A stretch of 33,270 bases of DNA from Bacteroidia bacterium (GTDB lineage: Bacteria; Bacteroidota; Bacteroidia; NS11-12g; UBA955). The position numbers and the translations under genes are program-made. Where the stretch lies: NCBI GenBank assembly GCA_030158725.1, contig JAOASJ010000119.1:74439-107708 (forward strand), given 5' to 3'. Position 1 is the stretch's first letter; every line of letters begins with the position of its first letter. A model generated the notes under the pieces. The model worked only from the letters and a program-made list of their open reading frames with translations, was not told the DNA's origin and did no database searches. This document shows, piece by piece, positions 7,796 through 17,280 of this stretch.

Positions 7796-10156
7796 ATGAA
7801 AACTATCTTATCGATTTTCACCCTTTTAATCCTTTCAAATCTAACATTTGCTCAGCGAAGTATATATGGATATGTACAAGATTCTGCTAGTGGAGAGCGT
7901 ATTGTAAATGCCTATGTAAAAGTGTATGGTGAGGATGTGTCAACTACCAGTAATTCTTTCGGATACTTTACCCTGAAGACCAATAAGGATTCTTGTTTGT
8001 TGTTGATTAGCAATCCTGGGTTTGAAAACCAAGCCAAATTGGTTTTGATAAATGAACCTATGCCTTTGTTGCTTATAATGAGTCAGACAAGAACATTAAA
8101 GGGAGCAGTTGTAAGATCAAAGAAAGATGATAAGGTTGTAAATTCGACACAAATGAGCTCAGTGTCCATTACCATGGCGCAAATTAAAATGTTGCCAAGG
8201 TTCTTCGGAGAGGCTGATGTTATTAAAGCCATACAATTAATGCCTGGTATAAAAGGTGGATCAGAAGGTAGTTCAGGTCTATATGTAAGAGGCGGGGGAC
8301 CTGATCAAAATTTAATATTATTAGATGGGGCACCTGTTTATAATGCCAGCCATTTATTTGGATTCTTCTCAATATTTAATAGCGATGCAATAAACCATGT
8401 TCAGTTGTTGAAAGGTGGTTTTCCAGCACGTTATGGCGGACGCTTGTCTAGTGTGCTCGATGTTACCATGAAAGAGGGTAATATGAAGAAGTATAAAGTT
8501 GAAGGAAGTTTGGGTTTATTGGCCAGTAAAATTGGTATTGAAGGTCCTATAAAAAAAGATAAGGCCTCGTTTATGGTGTGCGCAAGAAGGACCTATTTGG
8601 ATTTTTTGTTGCAACCTATATTCAGATTGGCAAATGGAAATGCGAGTATAAGCCAAGGCTATTTTTTTAGCGATTTAAACGCAAAAGTTAATTGGAAATT
8701 GAATAAGAGGAACCGCTTGTTTTTAAGCTATTATGTAGGGAAAGATAAGTATTACGTTCAAAGCAAGCCATATTCTTATTTATATGATGGCACAACGATA
8801 TCTGATCAAAGTGAAGATAGGAATCAATGGGGCAATCAGTTGGGTGGATTGCGGTGGAATAAAATAGTAAGTAAAAACGTCTTTATAAATACCCAAGTTA
8901 ATTACACCAAATATTATTACGAAATTGTTCAGTCGGCTAGCAGCAGTGAGGTGAATGACACAAGCTCAATTGAACAGTATAATTACTACGGATTTAAAAG
9001 CAGCATTAGAGACTTGTCTTTAAGGTCTGATGCCGAAATTAATATGGGTAAGCATTACATTAGAACTGGACTTTCATTGGTTGCACATCAATTTGAACCA
9101 GGTACTGCAGTGGTTAAATATTCGGAAACAGGGCAAAAAAGTATAGACACAGCATTTGGAAGTGGCAAGGTTAATTCATTGGAGGCTTCATTGTACGGAG
9201 AAGATGATTTTGAAGTGTCGAAGAAACTAAAGATAAATTATGGCCTTCACTTTAATTTTTATAATTATAAAAAGAGTTTGTTCCCTTCTATTCAACCAAG
9301 GCTTGCTGCGCGTTATTTGTTAAGTAAAACATGGTCGGCCAAAGGCTCATTTTCTAACATGCGTCAAAACATACATTTGTTAACGAATACAAGTTTAGGA
9401 TTACCGAATGATTTATGGGTTCCTGCCACCAATCTAATTAAGCCGATGAGCTCTAATCAAGTGGCATTAGGTATTGCCAAAACCTTTAAAGATATTTATG
9501 AATTGACATTTGAGACTTATTACAAGTCTATGAAAGGTGTTATTGAATACAAAGAAGGTGCATCATTTTTAAATGTAACAGAAAATTGGGAGAACAAAGT
9601 AGCTAGAGGGAGAGGGGAATCTTATGGTTTTGAATTTTTAGCCCAAAAGAAATCTGGGAATTTGACAGGATGGGTAGGCTATACTTTGTCGTGGGTTAAG
9701 CGAACTGTTCCGGAGGTGAATTTCGGTAAGACCTTTTATTACAAATACGACAGCAGACATGATGTTTCATTTGTGTTGAATTATAAAGAGAATGAGAAAT
9801 GGGATTATGGATTGGTTTGGGTTTTCAGAACAGGCAATGCCACCACCATGCCAACGGCTGCTTATCCAAGTTATACGCCTAATAGCTATTTCCCTAACAA
9901 TTACAATCCTGCTTATGCCTATTCTGGACGCAATAATTTTAGGTTTGCCAATTACCATAGGCTCGATTTAAGCATTACCAAACATGTAAAGAAAAAATGG
10001 GGTTTAATTGACCTTAACTTGAGTATTTATAATGCCTACAGCAGGATTAATCCTTTTTATTACAAAGTTGGGGTCGATTATAGAGGAAACAGACAAATAA
10101 CAAGGGTAGGACTATTTCCAATTTTACCATCTTTTAACATTGCATTTAAGTTTTAA
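7796..10156 (+). CDS. TonB-dependent outer-membrane receptor with N-terminal carboxypeptidase-regulatory-like domain
   Basis: 786 residues from ATG 7796 (MKTILSIFTLLILSNLTFAQ signal peptide); an ATG at 7766 would add ten non-signal residues. Residues about 21-105 form a CarboxypepD_reg-like beta domain (YGYVQDSASGERIVNAYV, GYFTL). The plug follows at about 125-235 with VIKAIQLMPGIKGGSEG, LYVRGGGPDQNLILLDGAPV and GGFPARYGGRLSSVLDV. The rest alternates aromatic beta strands and ends in a terminal phenylalanine, as outer-membrane barrels do. It imports an unknown ligand across the outer membrane using TonB energy. No SusD-like gene follows; the partner is the DUF4249 lipoprotein 4 bases downstream, a frequent pairing in Bacteroidota. 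Confidence 0.92.
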   Translation: MKTILSIFTLLILSNLTFAQRSIYGYVQDSASGERIVNAYVKVYGEDVSTTSNSFGYFTLKTNKDSCLLLISNPGFENQAKLVLINEPMPLLLIMSQTRTLKGAVVRSKKDDKVVNSTQMSSVSITMAQIKMLPRFFGEADVIKAIQLMPGIKGGSEGSSGLYVRGGGPDQNLILLDGAPVYNASHLFGFFSIFNSDAINHVQLLKGGFPARYGGRLSSVLDVTMKEGNMKKYKVEGSLGLLASKIGIEGPIKKDKASFMVCARRTYLDFLLQPIFRLANGNASISQGYFFSDLNAKVNWKLNKRNRLFLSYYVGKDKYYVQSKPYSYLYDGTTISDQSEDRNQWGNQLGGLRWNKIVSKNVFINTQVNYTKYYYEIVQSASSSEVNDTSSIEQYNYYGFKSSIRDLSLRSDAEINMGKHYIRTGLSLVAHQFEPGTAVVKYSETGQKSIDTAFGSGKVNSLEASLYGEDDFEVSKKLKINYGLHFNFYNYKKSLFPSIQPRLAARYLLSKTWSAKGSFSNMRQNIHLLTNTSLGLPNDLWVPATNLIKPMSSNQVALGIAKTFKDIYELTFETYYKSMKGVIEYKEGASFLNVTENWENKVARGRGESYGFEFLAQKKSGNLTGWVGYTLSWVKRTVPEVNFGKTFYYKYDSRHDVSFVLNYKENEKWDYGLVWVFRTGNATTMPTAAYPSYTPNSYFPNNYNPAYAYSGRNNFRFANYHRLDLSITKHVKKKWGLIDLNLSIYNAYSRINPFYYKVGVDYRGNRQITRVGLFPILPSFNIAFKF

Positions 10157-10160
10157 ACCT

Positions 10161-11066
10161 ATGAAACATTTATTATATATACTATTTGTTGCGGTTCTCA
10201 TTTCATCTTGTGAGAAGACTGAAAAAGTAGATGATTTTCCAGTGCATAAAAGCCAGTTGGTGACAAATTGTTTTTTTAATGAAGACACTTGTTTTGTTTT
10301 CTTTTTGTCAAAAAGTCTGTCACCTATAGACAATGCCCCTTTTAAAAACATGAACAGTAGCAATGCATTTATACGTGTATTTGAAAATGGAATTTTGTTT
10401 GATTCCTTCAGATATGATGCGTCTTCAAAGAATTACCATGGAGATGAGAACAAACGTCCTAAAGTGGGCGCACTTTACAAATTTGAGTGTAGTTACCCTG
10501 GATTTCCTTTGGTTTATGCAGAAGACTATATTCCTTCAAAAGCAGTGGTAAAGAAACATTCCATTTATACAAATGTTACCCGCACATGGGAGAACACAGA
10601 CACTGCAGTTTATGGAATATATAATGTGAATTTAAAAGTTGAATTAGATCCGGTAAAAACAGGAAACTGTTTAATATTATCTTTTGAAGAAACCGATTCT
10701 ATATTAAGAGGATACTACTATTATTCTTCTTCACGAACGAAAATGAATTTAAAGGATTTAAATCCTGAGAATGAATATGTATATGCTGGTAATAAGTTAT
10801 TCATTTACAATGAAAAAGGAATCAAATCCTTGGCTCTTCAATGGGAAAATTACGGAGTTTTGTTCAAGAATAAAGTTACGGTAATACAAGATTTAAAACT
10901 TCAAACGTGCAGTAAAAGTACCTTTGAATATTTAAGACGCATGACTGTGCAAGGAGAAAACGCTGACGATCCATTTTCTGAGCCTACACCAATTAGCAAC
11001 AGCATTCAAAATGGATTTGGTGTATTCGGAGGGATTAATGAAATGAAGTATAGATTTCGATATTAA
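10161..11066 (+). CDS. DUF4249-family lipoprotein
   Basis: 301 residues from ATG 10161; an in-frame ATG at 10140 lies inside the receptor gene and lacks a better signal. MKHLLYILFVAVLISSC is a lipoprotein signal peptide with the lipobox cysteine at residue 17. The body is beta-rich: an early Ig-like segment (LVTNCFFNEDTCFVFFLSKS, ending in AFIRVFENG) followed by the Y-x-F-x-C-x-Y-P-G-F and YIPSKAVV strands typical of DUF4249. Members are thought to sit at the outer membrane beside a TonB-dependent receptor, possibly as an accessory or lid protein, but the function is unproven. It ends 18 bases from the convergent gatA. Confidence 0.82.
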   Translation: MKHLLYILFVAVLISSCEKTEKVDDFPVHKSQLVTNCFFNEDTCFVFFLSKSLSPIDNAPFKNMNSSNAFIRVFENGILFDSFRYDASSKNYHGDENKRPKVGALYKFECSYPGFPLVYAEDYIPSKAVVKKHSIYTNVTRTWENTDTAVYGIYNVNLKVELDPVKTGNCLILSFEETDSILRGYYYYSSSRTKMNLKDLNPENEYVYAGNKLFIYNEKGIKSLALQWENYGVLFKNKVTVIQDLKLQTCSKSTFEYLRRMTVQGENADDPFSEPTPISNSIQNGFGVFGGINEMKYRFRY

Positions 11067-11084
11067 TCGAATTTGTATTTAAAA

Positions 11085-12503
11085 CTATTCGAAAGACTTT
11101 GCTAAATCGAGCAATACGCCTTCTGCAAATGGTTTGCCCATTAACTGCATGCCAATAGGCATCTTGTTTTCAGAGTGAATGCCATAAGGAATAGAAAGTC
11201 CTGGGATGCCAGCTAAATTTGCTTGTACGGTAAACAAATCGGCCAAATACATAGCGATAGGGTCACTTGATTTTTCGCCAATTTTAAACGCAACTGTACT
11301 GGTTGTAGGTGTGACAATAACATCAAAGTTTTTGAAGATATCCAAAGTCTTTTGACGGATTAGTTGTCTTACCTTTTGGGCTTTGGTATAATAAGCATCG
11401 TAGTAATCACTGCTTAGTACAAAAGTGCCCAACATTATTCTTCGTTTTACTTCAGGACCAAATCCTTCAGTTCTTGATTTCTTAAATGTGCTTTCTAAGT
11501 CAGTGGCATTAGGGCTTCTGTAGCCATAAGTAAGACCAGAAAAGCGACTTAGATTACTACTTGCCTCTGCGGTTGTAAGCACTTGGTAGCAAGGAACCAT
11601 TTGGTCTAAGTATGGGAAATCAATGCCTTCAACAATATGACCTTTAGATTTTAGTTCGTTGATAAACTGCTCTGTTTGCGATTTTATTTCAGAATCCAAT
11701 CCAGGGTGTTGCAAACAATCTTTGATGTAGGCAATTTTAAGAGGCTTTTGGCTTGCCTCATTTTGGTATTGGTATGCTTTATGGGCATACATGGTTGCAT
11801 CGTGTTCGTCCGCTCCACTGATAACTTCCATGATGGTTTGCATATCTGAAACAGAGGAAGTAAAAGGGCCAATTTGATCGAAGCTACTTGCAAATGCGAT
11901 TAGGCCCCAACGGCTAATGGTTCCATAAGTTGGATATAAGCCATAGGTGCCAGTGAAAGCGGCTGGTTGACGGATAGAACCTCCGGTATCACTACCTAGA
12001 GACAATAAACACATGTCAGCTTGCACTGCAACTGCGCTTCCACCGCTGCTTCCACCAGGAACGCGTGTGTGGTCTAAAGCATTTAAAACAGGACCGAAGG
12101 CAGAGTTTTCATTGCTTGCACCCATTGCAAATTCATCGCAATTGGTTCGTGCAATAATGATGGCATCCTCAGCAAGTAGTCTTTCTACAACTGTTGAGGA
12201 GTATAGTGATTTGAAACCACTTAAAATTTTTGAAGAAGCTGAAGAAGCGTGGTCTTTGTATACAATATTGTCTTTAATTGCAATGACCATTCCAGCAAGT
12301 TTACCTGCTGATTTTGCTTCTAATTTAACTTGAATTTCGGAGGCTTTTAATTTTGCCTCATCAGAATATACTTCTAATATGGCATTTAGATTTTTATGCT
12401 CATCTATTTTAGATAAGTAGTAATCTACAAGTTGGGGTAATGAAATCTTGGATTCAGAAATTTCTTTTTGAATTTCCTTCAAAGAAGAAAAGCGTTTTTT
12501 CAT
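11085..12503 (-). CDS. gatA: Asp-tRNA(Asn)/Glu-tRNA(Gln) amidotransferase subunit A
   Basis: 472 residues, the usual length for GatA. The amidase signature is intact: catalytic lysine in MVIAIKDNIVY, cis-serine in PGGSSGGSAVAV, and nucleophile serine in LGSDTGGSIRQPAAFTG. GatA releases ammonia from glutamine for the GatB-catalysed conversion of misacylated Glu-tRNA(Gln) or Asp-tRNA(Asn). GatB and GatC are not in the window, which is common because the subunits are often scattered in Bacteroidota. The start ATG (MKKRFSSLKEIQKE) lies 12 bases after the tatA stop, so tatA-gatA probably form one transcript. A general amidase is the alternative, but the GatA-specific blocks (TNCDEFAMGASNENSAFG, GYRSPNA) argue for GatA. 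Confidence 0.93.
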   Translation of the reverse strand: MKKRFSSLKEIQKEISESKISLPQLVDYYLSKIDEHKNLNAILEVYSDEAKLKASEIQVKLEAKSAGKLAGMVIAIKDNIVYKDHASSASSKILSGFKSLYSSTVVERLLAEDAIIIARTNCDEFAMGASNENSAFGPVLNALDHTRVPGGSSGGSAVAVQADMCLLSLGSDTGGSIRQPAAFTGTYGLYPTYGTISRWGLIAFASSFDQIGPFTSSVSDMQTIMEVISGADEHDATMYAHKAYQYQNEASQKPLKIAYIKDCLQHPGLDSEIKSQTEQFINELKSKGHIVEGIDFPYLDQMVPCYQVLTTAEASSNLSRFSGLTYGYRSPNATDLESTFKKSRTEGFGPEVKRRIMLGTFVLSSDYYDAYYTKAQKVRQLIRQKTLDIFKNFDVIVTPTTSTVAFKIGEKSSDPIAMYLADLFTVQANLAGIPGLSIPYGIHSENKMPIGMQLMGKPFAEGVLLDLAKSFE

Positions 12504-12515
12504 TGAGGGACAAAA

Positions 12516-12731
12516 CTATTTAGTTTCTTCAGTATCGTTTTTAGGTTTTTCGTTTAAACCTTTTTCGATTTGACCTTTAACGTTGTTCTTAGCGTCATTG
12601 AATTCGCGAATTCCTGAGCCTAAACCTCTCATTAATTCAGGGATTTTTTTGCCACCAAAGAAAAGTACAACAACCAAAATGATAACGATCCATTCTGAGC
12701 CTCCAATTCCTGGTATTAATAGTATAGACAT
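12516..12731 (-). CDS. tatA: Twin-arginine translocase subunit TatA/E
   Basis: 71 residues: a short periplasmic N-terminus, one membrane helix ([14 protein letters not shown]), the [14 protein letters not shown] hinge and amphipathic helix, and a charged cytoplasmic tail. This is the TatA layout; TatA oligomers form the passage for folded proteins carrying twin-arginine signal peptides. TatC is not in the window. The gene leads the tatA-gatA pair and has a well-formed promoter just upstream. Confidence 0.93.
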   Translation of the reverse strand: MSILLIPGIGGSEWIVIILVVVLFFGGKKIPELMRGLGSGIREFNDAKNNVKGQIEKGLNEKPKNDTEETK

Positions 12732-12752
12732 TTTTTATTTTGTTTAACCCCG

Positions 12753-12782
12753 CAAAGATAATCTTTAAATATCGTTTTCAAA
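12753..12782 (-). promoter_or_regulatory. Primary-sigma promoter of tatA-gatA
   Basis: On the minus strand, TTTG (12782-12779), 18 bases, then TATCTTTG (12760-12753). This is a full match to the Bacteroidota -33/-7 pattern TTTG ... TAnnTTTG with accepted spacing. Transcription would begin near 12746, giving a leader of about 15 nt before the tatA ATG. Confidence 0.6.
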
Positions 12783-12870
12783 ATAATTTTCATGGCTGAT
12801 TTAATTCGAAAAAAAATTTTTATAAGTATTGATAAATATGTTGATTTGCAAGTACAAATCGTTATTTACC

Positions 12871-13434
12871 ATGAGTCAAACCATTAGTGATGTTTTAAAA
12901 GAATTTACAGGCAATTTAGAAAAGTGTATTAACCACACTTCTTATGAGTTTTCTAATATCCGTGCAGGCAAAGCTTCGCCGGGAATGTTGGAAAGTGTAA
13001 CTGTTGAATATTACGGTGCACCTGTGCCATTGTCGCAAGTTGCCAATGTGTCTTCTCCTGATGTTCGAACTATTTTAGTGCAACCATGGGAGCGCAATAT
13101 CATCAACGATATTGAACGTGCAATTATCAACAGCAATTTGGGTTTTGCCCCAGGAAATGATGGTGTAGCTATTCGTATTACTATTCCTCCAATGACTGAA
13201 GAAAGAAGGTCTCAATTGGTGAAAATGGTAAAACAAGAAGGCGAAGCAAGTAAAATTGTTGCTAGAAATTACCGCAAAGACACCAACGAAAAGATTAAGA
13301 AACTTCAGAAAGATGGTCTAAGTGAAGATGAAGCCAAAGATTCAGAAGCTAAAGTTCAAAAACAATTGGATGCATGTATCGTGAAAATAGATGCTATGAT
13401 TGTTGACAAAGAAAAAGAAATCATGACAGTTTAA
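12871..13434 (+). CDS. frr: Ribosome recycling factor
   Basis: 187 residues from ATG 12871 (MSQTISDVLKEFTGNLEK), the family length; an in-frame ATG at 12829 adds a non-conserved extension. Family blocks are present: SNIRAGKASPGMLESVTVEYYG, VRTILVQPWERNIINDIERAI, IRITIPPMTEERRSQLVKMVKQEGE and the helical C-terminus. The conserved R of IRAGKASP is intact. It splits post-termination ribosomes together with EF-G. It is divergent from tatA and followed by a bidirectional terminator. Confidence 0.95.
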   Translation: MSQTISDVLKEFTGNLEKCINHTSYEFSNIRAGKASPGMLESVTVEYYGAPVPLSQVANVSSPDVRTILVQPWERNIINDIERAIINSNLGFAPGNDGVAIRITIPPMTEERRSQLVKMVKQEGEASKIVARNYRKDTNEKIKKLQKDGLSEDEAKDSEAKVQKQLDACIVKIDAMIVDKEKEIMTV

Positions 13435-13451
13435 TGCTGTTTAAAAGGCAT

Positions 13452-13488
13452 AAAAAAAGCTGCACTATTTGTTTAGTGCAGCTTTTTT
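13452..13488. terminator. Bidirectional intrinsic terminator between frr and the sugar transporter
   Basis: A run of A, then GCTGCACTA (13459-13467), a six-base loop, the exact complement TAGTGCAGC (13474-13482) and TTTTTT. The A run before and T run after let it end transcripts from both converging genes. Confidence 0.9.
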
Positions 13489-13501
13489 GTTTTATAACAA
13501 A

Positions 13502-15340
13502 TTAATGTCCTCCACTGGTGGTGGTGTCGTATTCAACGCCTTGCTTTTTCAATAATCCTTTGACTCTAAAGGCAAAGAAAGTTATGTAAGCAAAACACAA
13601 AACAGCTACCCAGTACGATTGGTGTATACCAATAATGTCAGCTAGTTTACCTTGGATTGGAGGTATTATACTTCCACCTAATATCATCATAACCAAGAAG
13701 GCAGCACCTTGGGTCGTGTATTTGCCTAAGCCAGCAACTGATAGGGTGAAAATTGAAGGCCACATGATTGAACAGAATAAACCGCCACTTAAGAAAGCGT
13801 AAACAGCAATTTGTCCTTTTGTAGAAACGCCTATTAGCATAGCCACGATGCTTAATATGCCAAAAACAAGTAGAGTTCTGGCAGGTTTTTCTTTACTGAT
13901 AAAAAATGCAATGATTTGAACAAAGACGCAAACAACATAAAAGTATAAAGGACTCATGTCTTTTTGAGCAAGCGTGTTTACGCCAATTACTACACCGAAA
14001 GCAATTAGAGGTACTACGATTAATAAGATTGATTTTAAGTTTTTTGAAGGGTTAAATACATTGATTGCACCAGCCCAACGCCCAATCATTAAACTGCCCC
14101 AATACATTGAAACAAATGGTGCAATTTGCGACGATTGGTATCCTCCAAATTCAGCCTGTTTAAGTAATTCACCTAAGTTAGATCCGATGGCTACCTCAAC
14201 ACCTACATATAAGAAAATTGCAAGCATACCTAGTACCAATTGAGGGTATTGCATAGCGCCCCAATTTTCCGGTTTTTTATTGGCTGAAAAATTAGCAAAT
14301 AATAAACCTAGTACAATAACAGCTAAGGCACCCAATAACCATTTCATACGGTATTCTTCAAGTGGTGCTTTAATGCTTTCTTTTTCTGCATTTAGTGCAG
14401 CTATATTAATATTAGCTAATTTTATTGAAGTATCTGCCAATGTTTGTGTAGCTCCAGGAAGCGTAATATCATTCTTGCCAATAGTTGGCGCAAGTAGTTC
14501 TATTACTCTTTCTTCATTTGCTATTTTCTTTTCTATGCTTTCGATTGCTGCAACTTCAGCGCTTTTATAACTGCTGAAAACAGGGGTGAAGGTTATAATC
14601 AATAAGCCGGTAATAACTAATAGTGTGTATAAAGCTTTCTTTGCAGGTTCTTGTTTTTCGGCACTAATACCAGCTGGTACTTTCTTTGAAAAATGGAATA
14701 GTGCAGCGGCAGCTATAAACAAGGCGCAAACACCAGAATATAGAATTAAAACTTTCCCAAGATCTAAGGCTGCAATTTGCTCATCGGAAATATCTGCTGC
14801 ACTGCCAAATAAAGCTAAACCTAATACCAAAGGTCCAATTGTTGTTCCAAATGAGTTAATACTTCCACCTAAGTTAATTCTATTACTACCAGTGGCAGGA
14901 TCTCCAAGCATAATTGCAAAAGGATTGGCTGCTGTTTGTTGAAGACTAAAGCCTAAAGCCACTATGAATAAGCCGAATAACATACCTGAAAATGTGTTTG
15001 CATTTACAGCAATGATCATGGCTATTGCTCCAAGAGCACTAAATAAAAGACCGTAAACAATACTTTTTTTGTATCCCCATTTAGCCACTAGATCTTTTCC
15101 ACCCAAGGCCCCATAGGCGAATAATATTAAGGCACCTATGTAATAAGCGAGATAAAAAGCGAAGTCAATCAATTGGCTTTGGAACTGGTCTAAATGAAAG
15201 TAATGTTTGCAAAAAGGTATAAAGACACTGTTTCCTGCGGCTATGAAACCCCAAAAGAAAAACACCGTGATAAGGGTGCTTAGTGCTCCATAATTGGTGG
15301 CTTTTGGGTCATTTGATTCGTTGGTTTTTAATTCTTCCAT
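13502..15340 (-). CDS. FucP-type sugar/H+ symporter (MFS) with a periplasmic insert
   Basis: 612 residues from the ATG at 15340 ([10 protein letters not shown]). An in-frame ATG at 15355 is possible, but the probable promoter leaves only about five bases before it. Twelve MFS helices are visible, with [11 protein letters not shown] in TM1, [24 protein letters not shown] in TM5 and GVEVAIGSN in the first helix of the second half, all typical of the fucose/glucose/galactose:H+ symporter (FHS) family. Family members are about 400-440 residues. Here an extra helix (about 237-255), a charged stretch (256-332) and another helix (333-350) are inserted between the two halves. It should import a monosaccharide, probably glucose given the adjacent beta-glucan enzymes. 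The gene is divergent from the secreted protein gene at 15836. Confidence 0.88.
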   Translation of the reverse strand: MEELKTNESNDPKATNYGALSTLITVFFFWGFIAAGNSVFIPFCKHYFHLDQFQSQLIDFAFYLAYYIGALILFAYGALGGKDLVAKWGYKKSIVYGLLFSALGAIAMIIAVNANTFSGMLFGLFIVALGFSLQQTAANPFAIMLGDPATGSNRINLGGSINSFGTTIGPLVLGLALFGSAADISDEQIAALDLGKVLILYSGVCALFIAAAALFHFSKKVPAGISAEKQEPAKKALYTLLVITGLLIITFTPVFSSYKSAEVAAIESIEKKIANEERVIELLAPTIGKNDITLPGATQTLADTSIKLANINIAALNAEKESIKAPLEEYRMKWLLGALAVIVLGLLFANFSANKKPENWGAMQYPQLVLGMLAIFLYVGVEVAIGSNLGELLKQAEFGGYQSSQIAPFVSMYWGSLMIGRWAGAINVFNPSKNLKSILLIVVPLIAFGVVIGVNTLAQKDMSPLYFYVVCVFVQIIAFFISKEKPARTLLVFGILSIVAMLIGVSTKGQIAVYAFLSGGLFCSIMWPSIFTLSVAGLGKYTTQGAAFLVMMILGGSIIPPIQGKLADIIGIHQSYWVAVLCFAYITFFAFRVKGLLKKQGVEYDTTTSGGH

Positions 15341-15365
15341 ATTGATTTTGATCATCTAGTGGCTA

Positions 15366-15373
15366 CAAATATA
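15366..15373 (-). promoter_or_regulatory. -7 element of the sugar symporter gene
   Basis: TATATTTG on the minus strand matches TAnnTTTG exactly. I see no TTTG at the expected upstream distance. The start site would be near 15360, leaving about 20 nt before the ATG at 15340, which supports that start over the one at 15355. Confidence 0.45.
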
Positions 15374-15785
15374 TTTTTTTAAATGAATTAATAGCGATTT
15401 TATAAGGAATTGATATTAAAACTTTAGTAAGGTTTGTTTTTTACTGTTTTATAAATAGCAAATACTCTGAACTTTCCTTTCTGTTTTTTATATATCAAGT
15501 TGCAAAAGAAATATTATCAGAATTCGAGTGAAATTTTAAATAAATAATATCAAAACATATTTGTTTAATGATTGCGATTTATTTCTTAAACGGGATTTTG
15601 TGGCACTGTTTTGTTCTGGTTTTATATTGTATGGTGCTGATAATTAATATTTTGAAACGGGGCAGCTCATTTTAATTAATTATTTTTTCTAATATGAATT
15701 TGTTTAATTAAATCAAGTCTGAAAATTTATTAAAAAATTAATGTTCTCACAATCTGCAAACAATACCAATATCAGACAAATTAAG
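15374..15785. other. AT-rich divergent intergenic region without a gene
   Basis: This stretch separates the symporter from the glucan-binding protein gene. I find no open frame with coding character and no RNA gene. It is very rich in A and T with scattered short TTAATTAA-like palindromes. Its length (about 400 bases) leaves room for an upstream activator site, but no convincing long dyad or direct repeat stands out by eye. Confidence 0.5.
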
Positions 15786-15816
15786 TTTGAGACTTATGTT
15801 TTTTTCTTTATCGTTG
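15786..15816 (+). promoter_or_regulatory. Promoter of the T9SS-secreted glucan-locus protein
   Basis: TTTG (15786-15789), exactly 19 bases, then TATCGTTG (15809-15816), which matches TAnnTTTG in all but one position. Transcription would begin near 15823 with a 13-nt leader. An alternative -7, TAAGTTTG at 15782-15789, has no upstream TTTG. Confidence 0.5.
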
Positions 15817-15835
15817 TAGCTTAATTAAATTTATC

Positions 15836-17170
15836 ATGAATAAAAAATATACTTTTTTTAGTTTACTAAAAGGGATGACTTTTTCAGCTTTATTGCTGTC
15901 ATCTACTTTTGTTTTTGGCCAAAATGCGCCAATTGATTTTGAAAGTGCTGGTAAAGGCGCTAATTGGACTTGGACAACGTTCGAGAATGTTGGTAATTCT
16001 CCAATAGAAATGGTTGCAAATCCAAGTGCTACAGGTATCAACACTTCAGCAACTGTTGCTAAGTTTACTACTTTAATCGGCGGTCAACCTTGGGCTGGTT
16101 GCGAAAGTAAACATGGTGCTGACATCGGAACATTCACTTTGTCATCTAGCAATGCTATTGTTAAAATCATGGTTTACAAATCTGTAATCAGTGATGTAGC
16201 AATTAAATTTGCGACTTCTTCTAATAGTTCAAGTGGTGAGATTAAAGTTCCAAATACTAAAATCAACGAATGGGAAGAATTAACTTTTGACTTCTCTTCA
16301 AAAATTGCAGAAACCAATGATCAAATTATTGTTTTCCCTGATTTCCAAACAAGAACTACAGATAACGTATGTTATTTTGACAACATTACTTTCTCTTCAG
16401 GTGGAACTACCTTAGCTGAGCCTACTGTTGCTGCTCCAACACCAACAAAATTAGCTGCTAATGTTATTTCAATGTTTAGTAATGCTTACACCAATGTAAC
16501 TGTTGATACTTGGAGAACTGGTTGGTCAATGGCTACCTTAACAGACATGCAAGTTGCAGGTAACGATGTTAAAAAATACTCAGCTTTGGATTTCGCTGGC
16601 GTAGAAGCTGTTGGTGCTAACACTATAAATGCATCTACTATGGATCATTTCAATATTGATGTTTGGACTCCAAATGCAACTACTTTTAAAATTAAATTGG
16701 TTGACTTTGGTGCTAATGGTACCTACCAAGGTGGTGATGATGTTGAACATGAATTGTCATTCACTCCAACCAAAGAAACTTGGAATACTTTAAGCATCAA
16801 AATGTCTGACTTTACAGGTTTAACCACTACATCTCACATTGCTCAAATAATTTTTGTAGGTGTGCCAACTGGAACAAGTGTTGTATACATCGATAACGTA
16901 TACTTCTCAAAAGCAGCTGCAAGTGTTTCTAGCTTTAACAGTGCTTCAGTTAAAATGTATCCTAACCCAAGTGTTGGTTCATTCACAATTGAATCAGTAA
17001 AGAACATTGAAAACGTTACTATCATGAATTCAATTGGTCAAGTTGTTTTAAGTTCTGAAGTGAACAGCAATTCTTTCAACTTTAACAACAGCAACCTTGC
17101 TAAAGGTGTTTATGTTGTTCAAGTAACAATCGAAGGTGTTGTTTCTACTGCAAAATTGATCGTAGAATAA
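15836..17170 (+). CDS. T9SS type A secreted protein with two probable carbohydrate-binding beta-sandwich domains
   Basis: 444 residues. The signal peptide ends at about 28 (STFVFGQ). Two beta-sandwich modules follow: one at about 30-190 (IDFESAGKGANWTWTTFEN, ending VCYFDNITF) and one at about 205-360 (DTWRTGW, FNIDVWTPNATTFKIKLVDFG, ending VVYIDNVYF). Each ends in the Y-x-D-N-x-x-F strand seen in many galactose-binding-like and CBM folds. The last 75 residues (MYPNPSVGSFTIES, IMNSIGQVV, LAKGVYVVQV, AKLIVE) are a type A T9SS sorting domain. No catalytic motif is visible, so it probably binds rather than cuts polysaccharide at the surface. Codons look strongly biased (frequent GCT, GGT, ACT), suggesting high expression. 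A strong hairpin separates it from the enzyme operon. Confidence 0.8.
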   Translation: MNKKYTFFSLLKGMTFSALLLSSTFVFGQNAPIDFESAGKGANWTWTTFENVGNSPIEMVANPSATGINTSATVAKFTTLIGGQPWAGCESKHGADIGTFTLSSSNAIVKIMVYKSVISDVAIKFATSSNSSSGEIKVPNTKINEWEELTFDFSSKIAETNDQIIVFPDFQTRTTDNVCYFDNITFSSGGTTLAEPTVAAPTPTKLAANVISMFSNAYTNVTVDTWRTGWSMATLTDMQVAGNDVKKYSALDFAGVEAVGANTINASTMDHFNIDVWTPNATTFKIKLVDFGANGTYQGGDDVEHELSFTPTKETWNTLSIKMSDFTGLTTTSHIAQIIFVGVPTGTSVVYIDNVYFSKAAASVSSFNSASVKMYPNPSVGSFTIESVKNIENVTIMNSIGQVVLSSEVNSNSFNFNNSNLAKGVYVVQVTIEGVVSTAKLIVE

Positions 17171-17192
17171 TCACGATTAAAATATAATATTT

Positions 17193-17227
17193 AAGTAAAA
17201 GCACTTTTTTAAAAAGTGCTTTTACTT
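17193..17227 (+). terminator. Strong hairpin between the binding-protein gene and the glycosidase operon
   Basis: A perfect 17-base inverted repeat (17193-17209 and 17211-17227) built around AAAAGCACTTT / AAAGTGCTTTT, starting 22 bases after the stop. T-rich sequence lies within the right arm. It can act as an intrinsic terminator in either direction or as a 3' stabilising structure that lets the upstream gene be expressed far more than the downstream operon. Confidence 0.75.
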
Positions 17228-17237
17228 TGTAATTTCA

Positions 17238-17280
17238 TTGGGAATTAATATTCAAAAAAAAAATTAAAAGAAGTTCCCAA
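17238..17280 (+). promoter_or_regulatory. Inverted repeat in the leader of the glucan operon
   Basis: TTGGGAA (17238-17244) and TTCCCAA (17274-17280) are exact complements separated by 29 bases that include a ten-A run. The dyad ends 24 bases before the start codon at 17305. It could be an operator or an RNA fold affecting translation. No TAnnTTTG promoter is visible in this gap. Confidence 0.35.

Noticed and set aside
7796-11066. TonB receptor and lipoprotein as a SusC/SusD pair for the glucan locus
   Set aside because: The lipoprotein is DUF4249, not SusD, and the pair is separated from the glucan genes by housekeeping genes and a terminator.
11067-11092. TCGAAT/ATTCGA inverted repeat between the DUF4249 gene and gatA
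   Set aside because: Six-base arms, 14-base loop, no T run; too weak to call a terminator.
14280-14942. Plus-strand frames of 96 and 118 codons opposite the sugar symporter
   Set aside because: Shadows of a real membrane-protein gene; the minus strand gives clear MFS motifs throughout.
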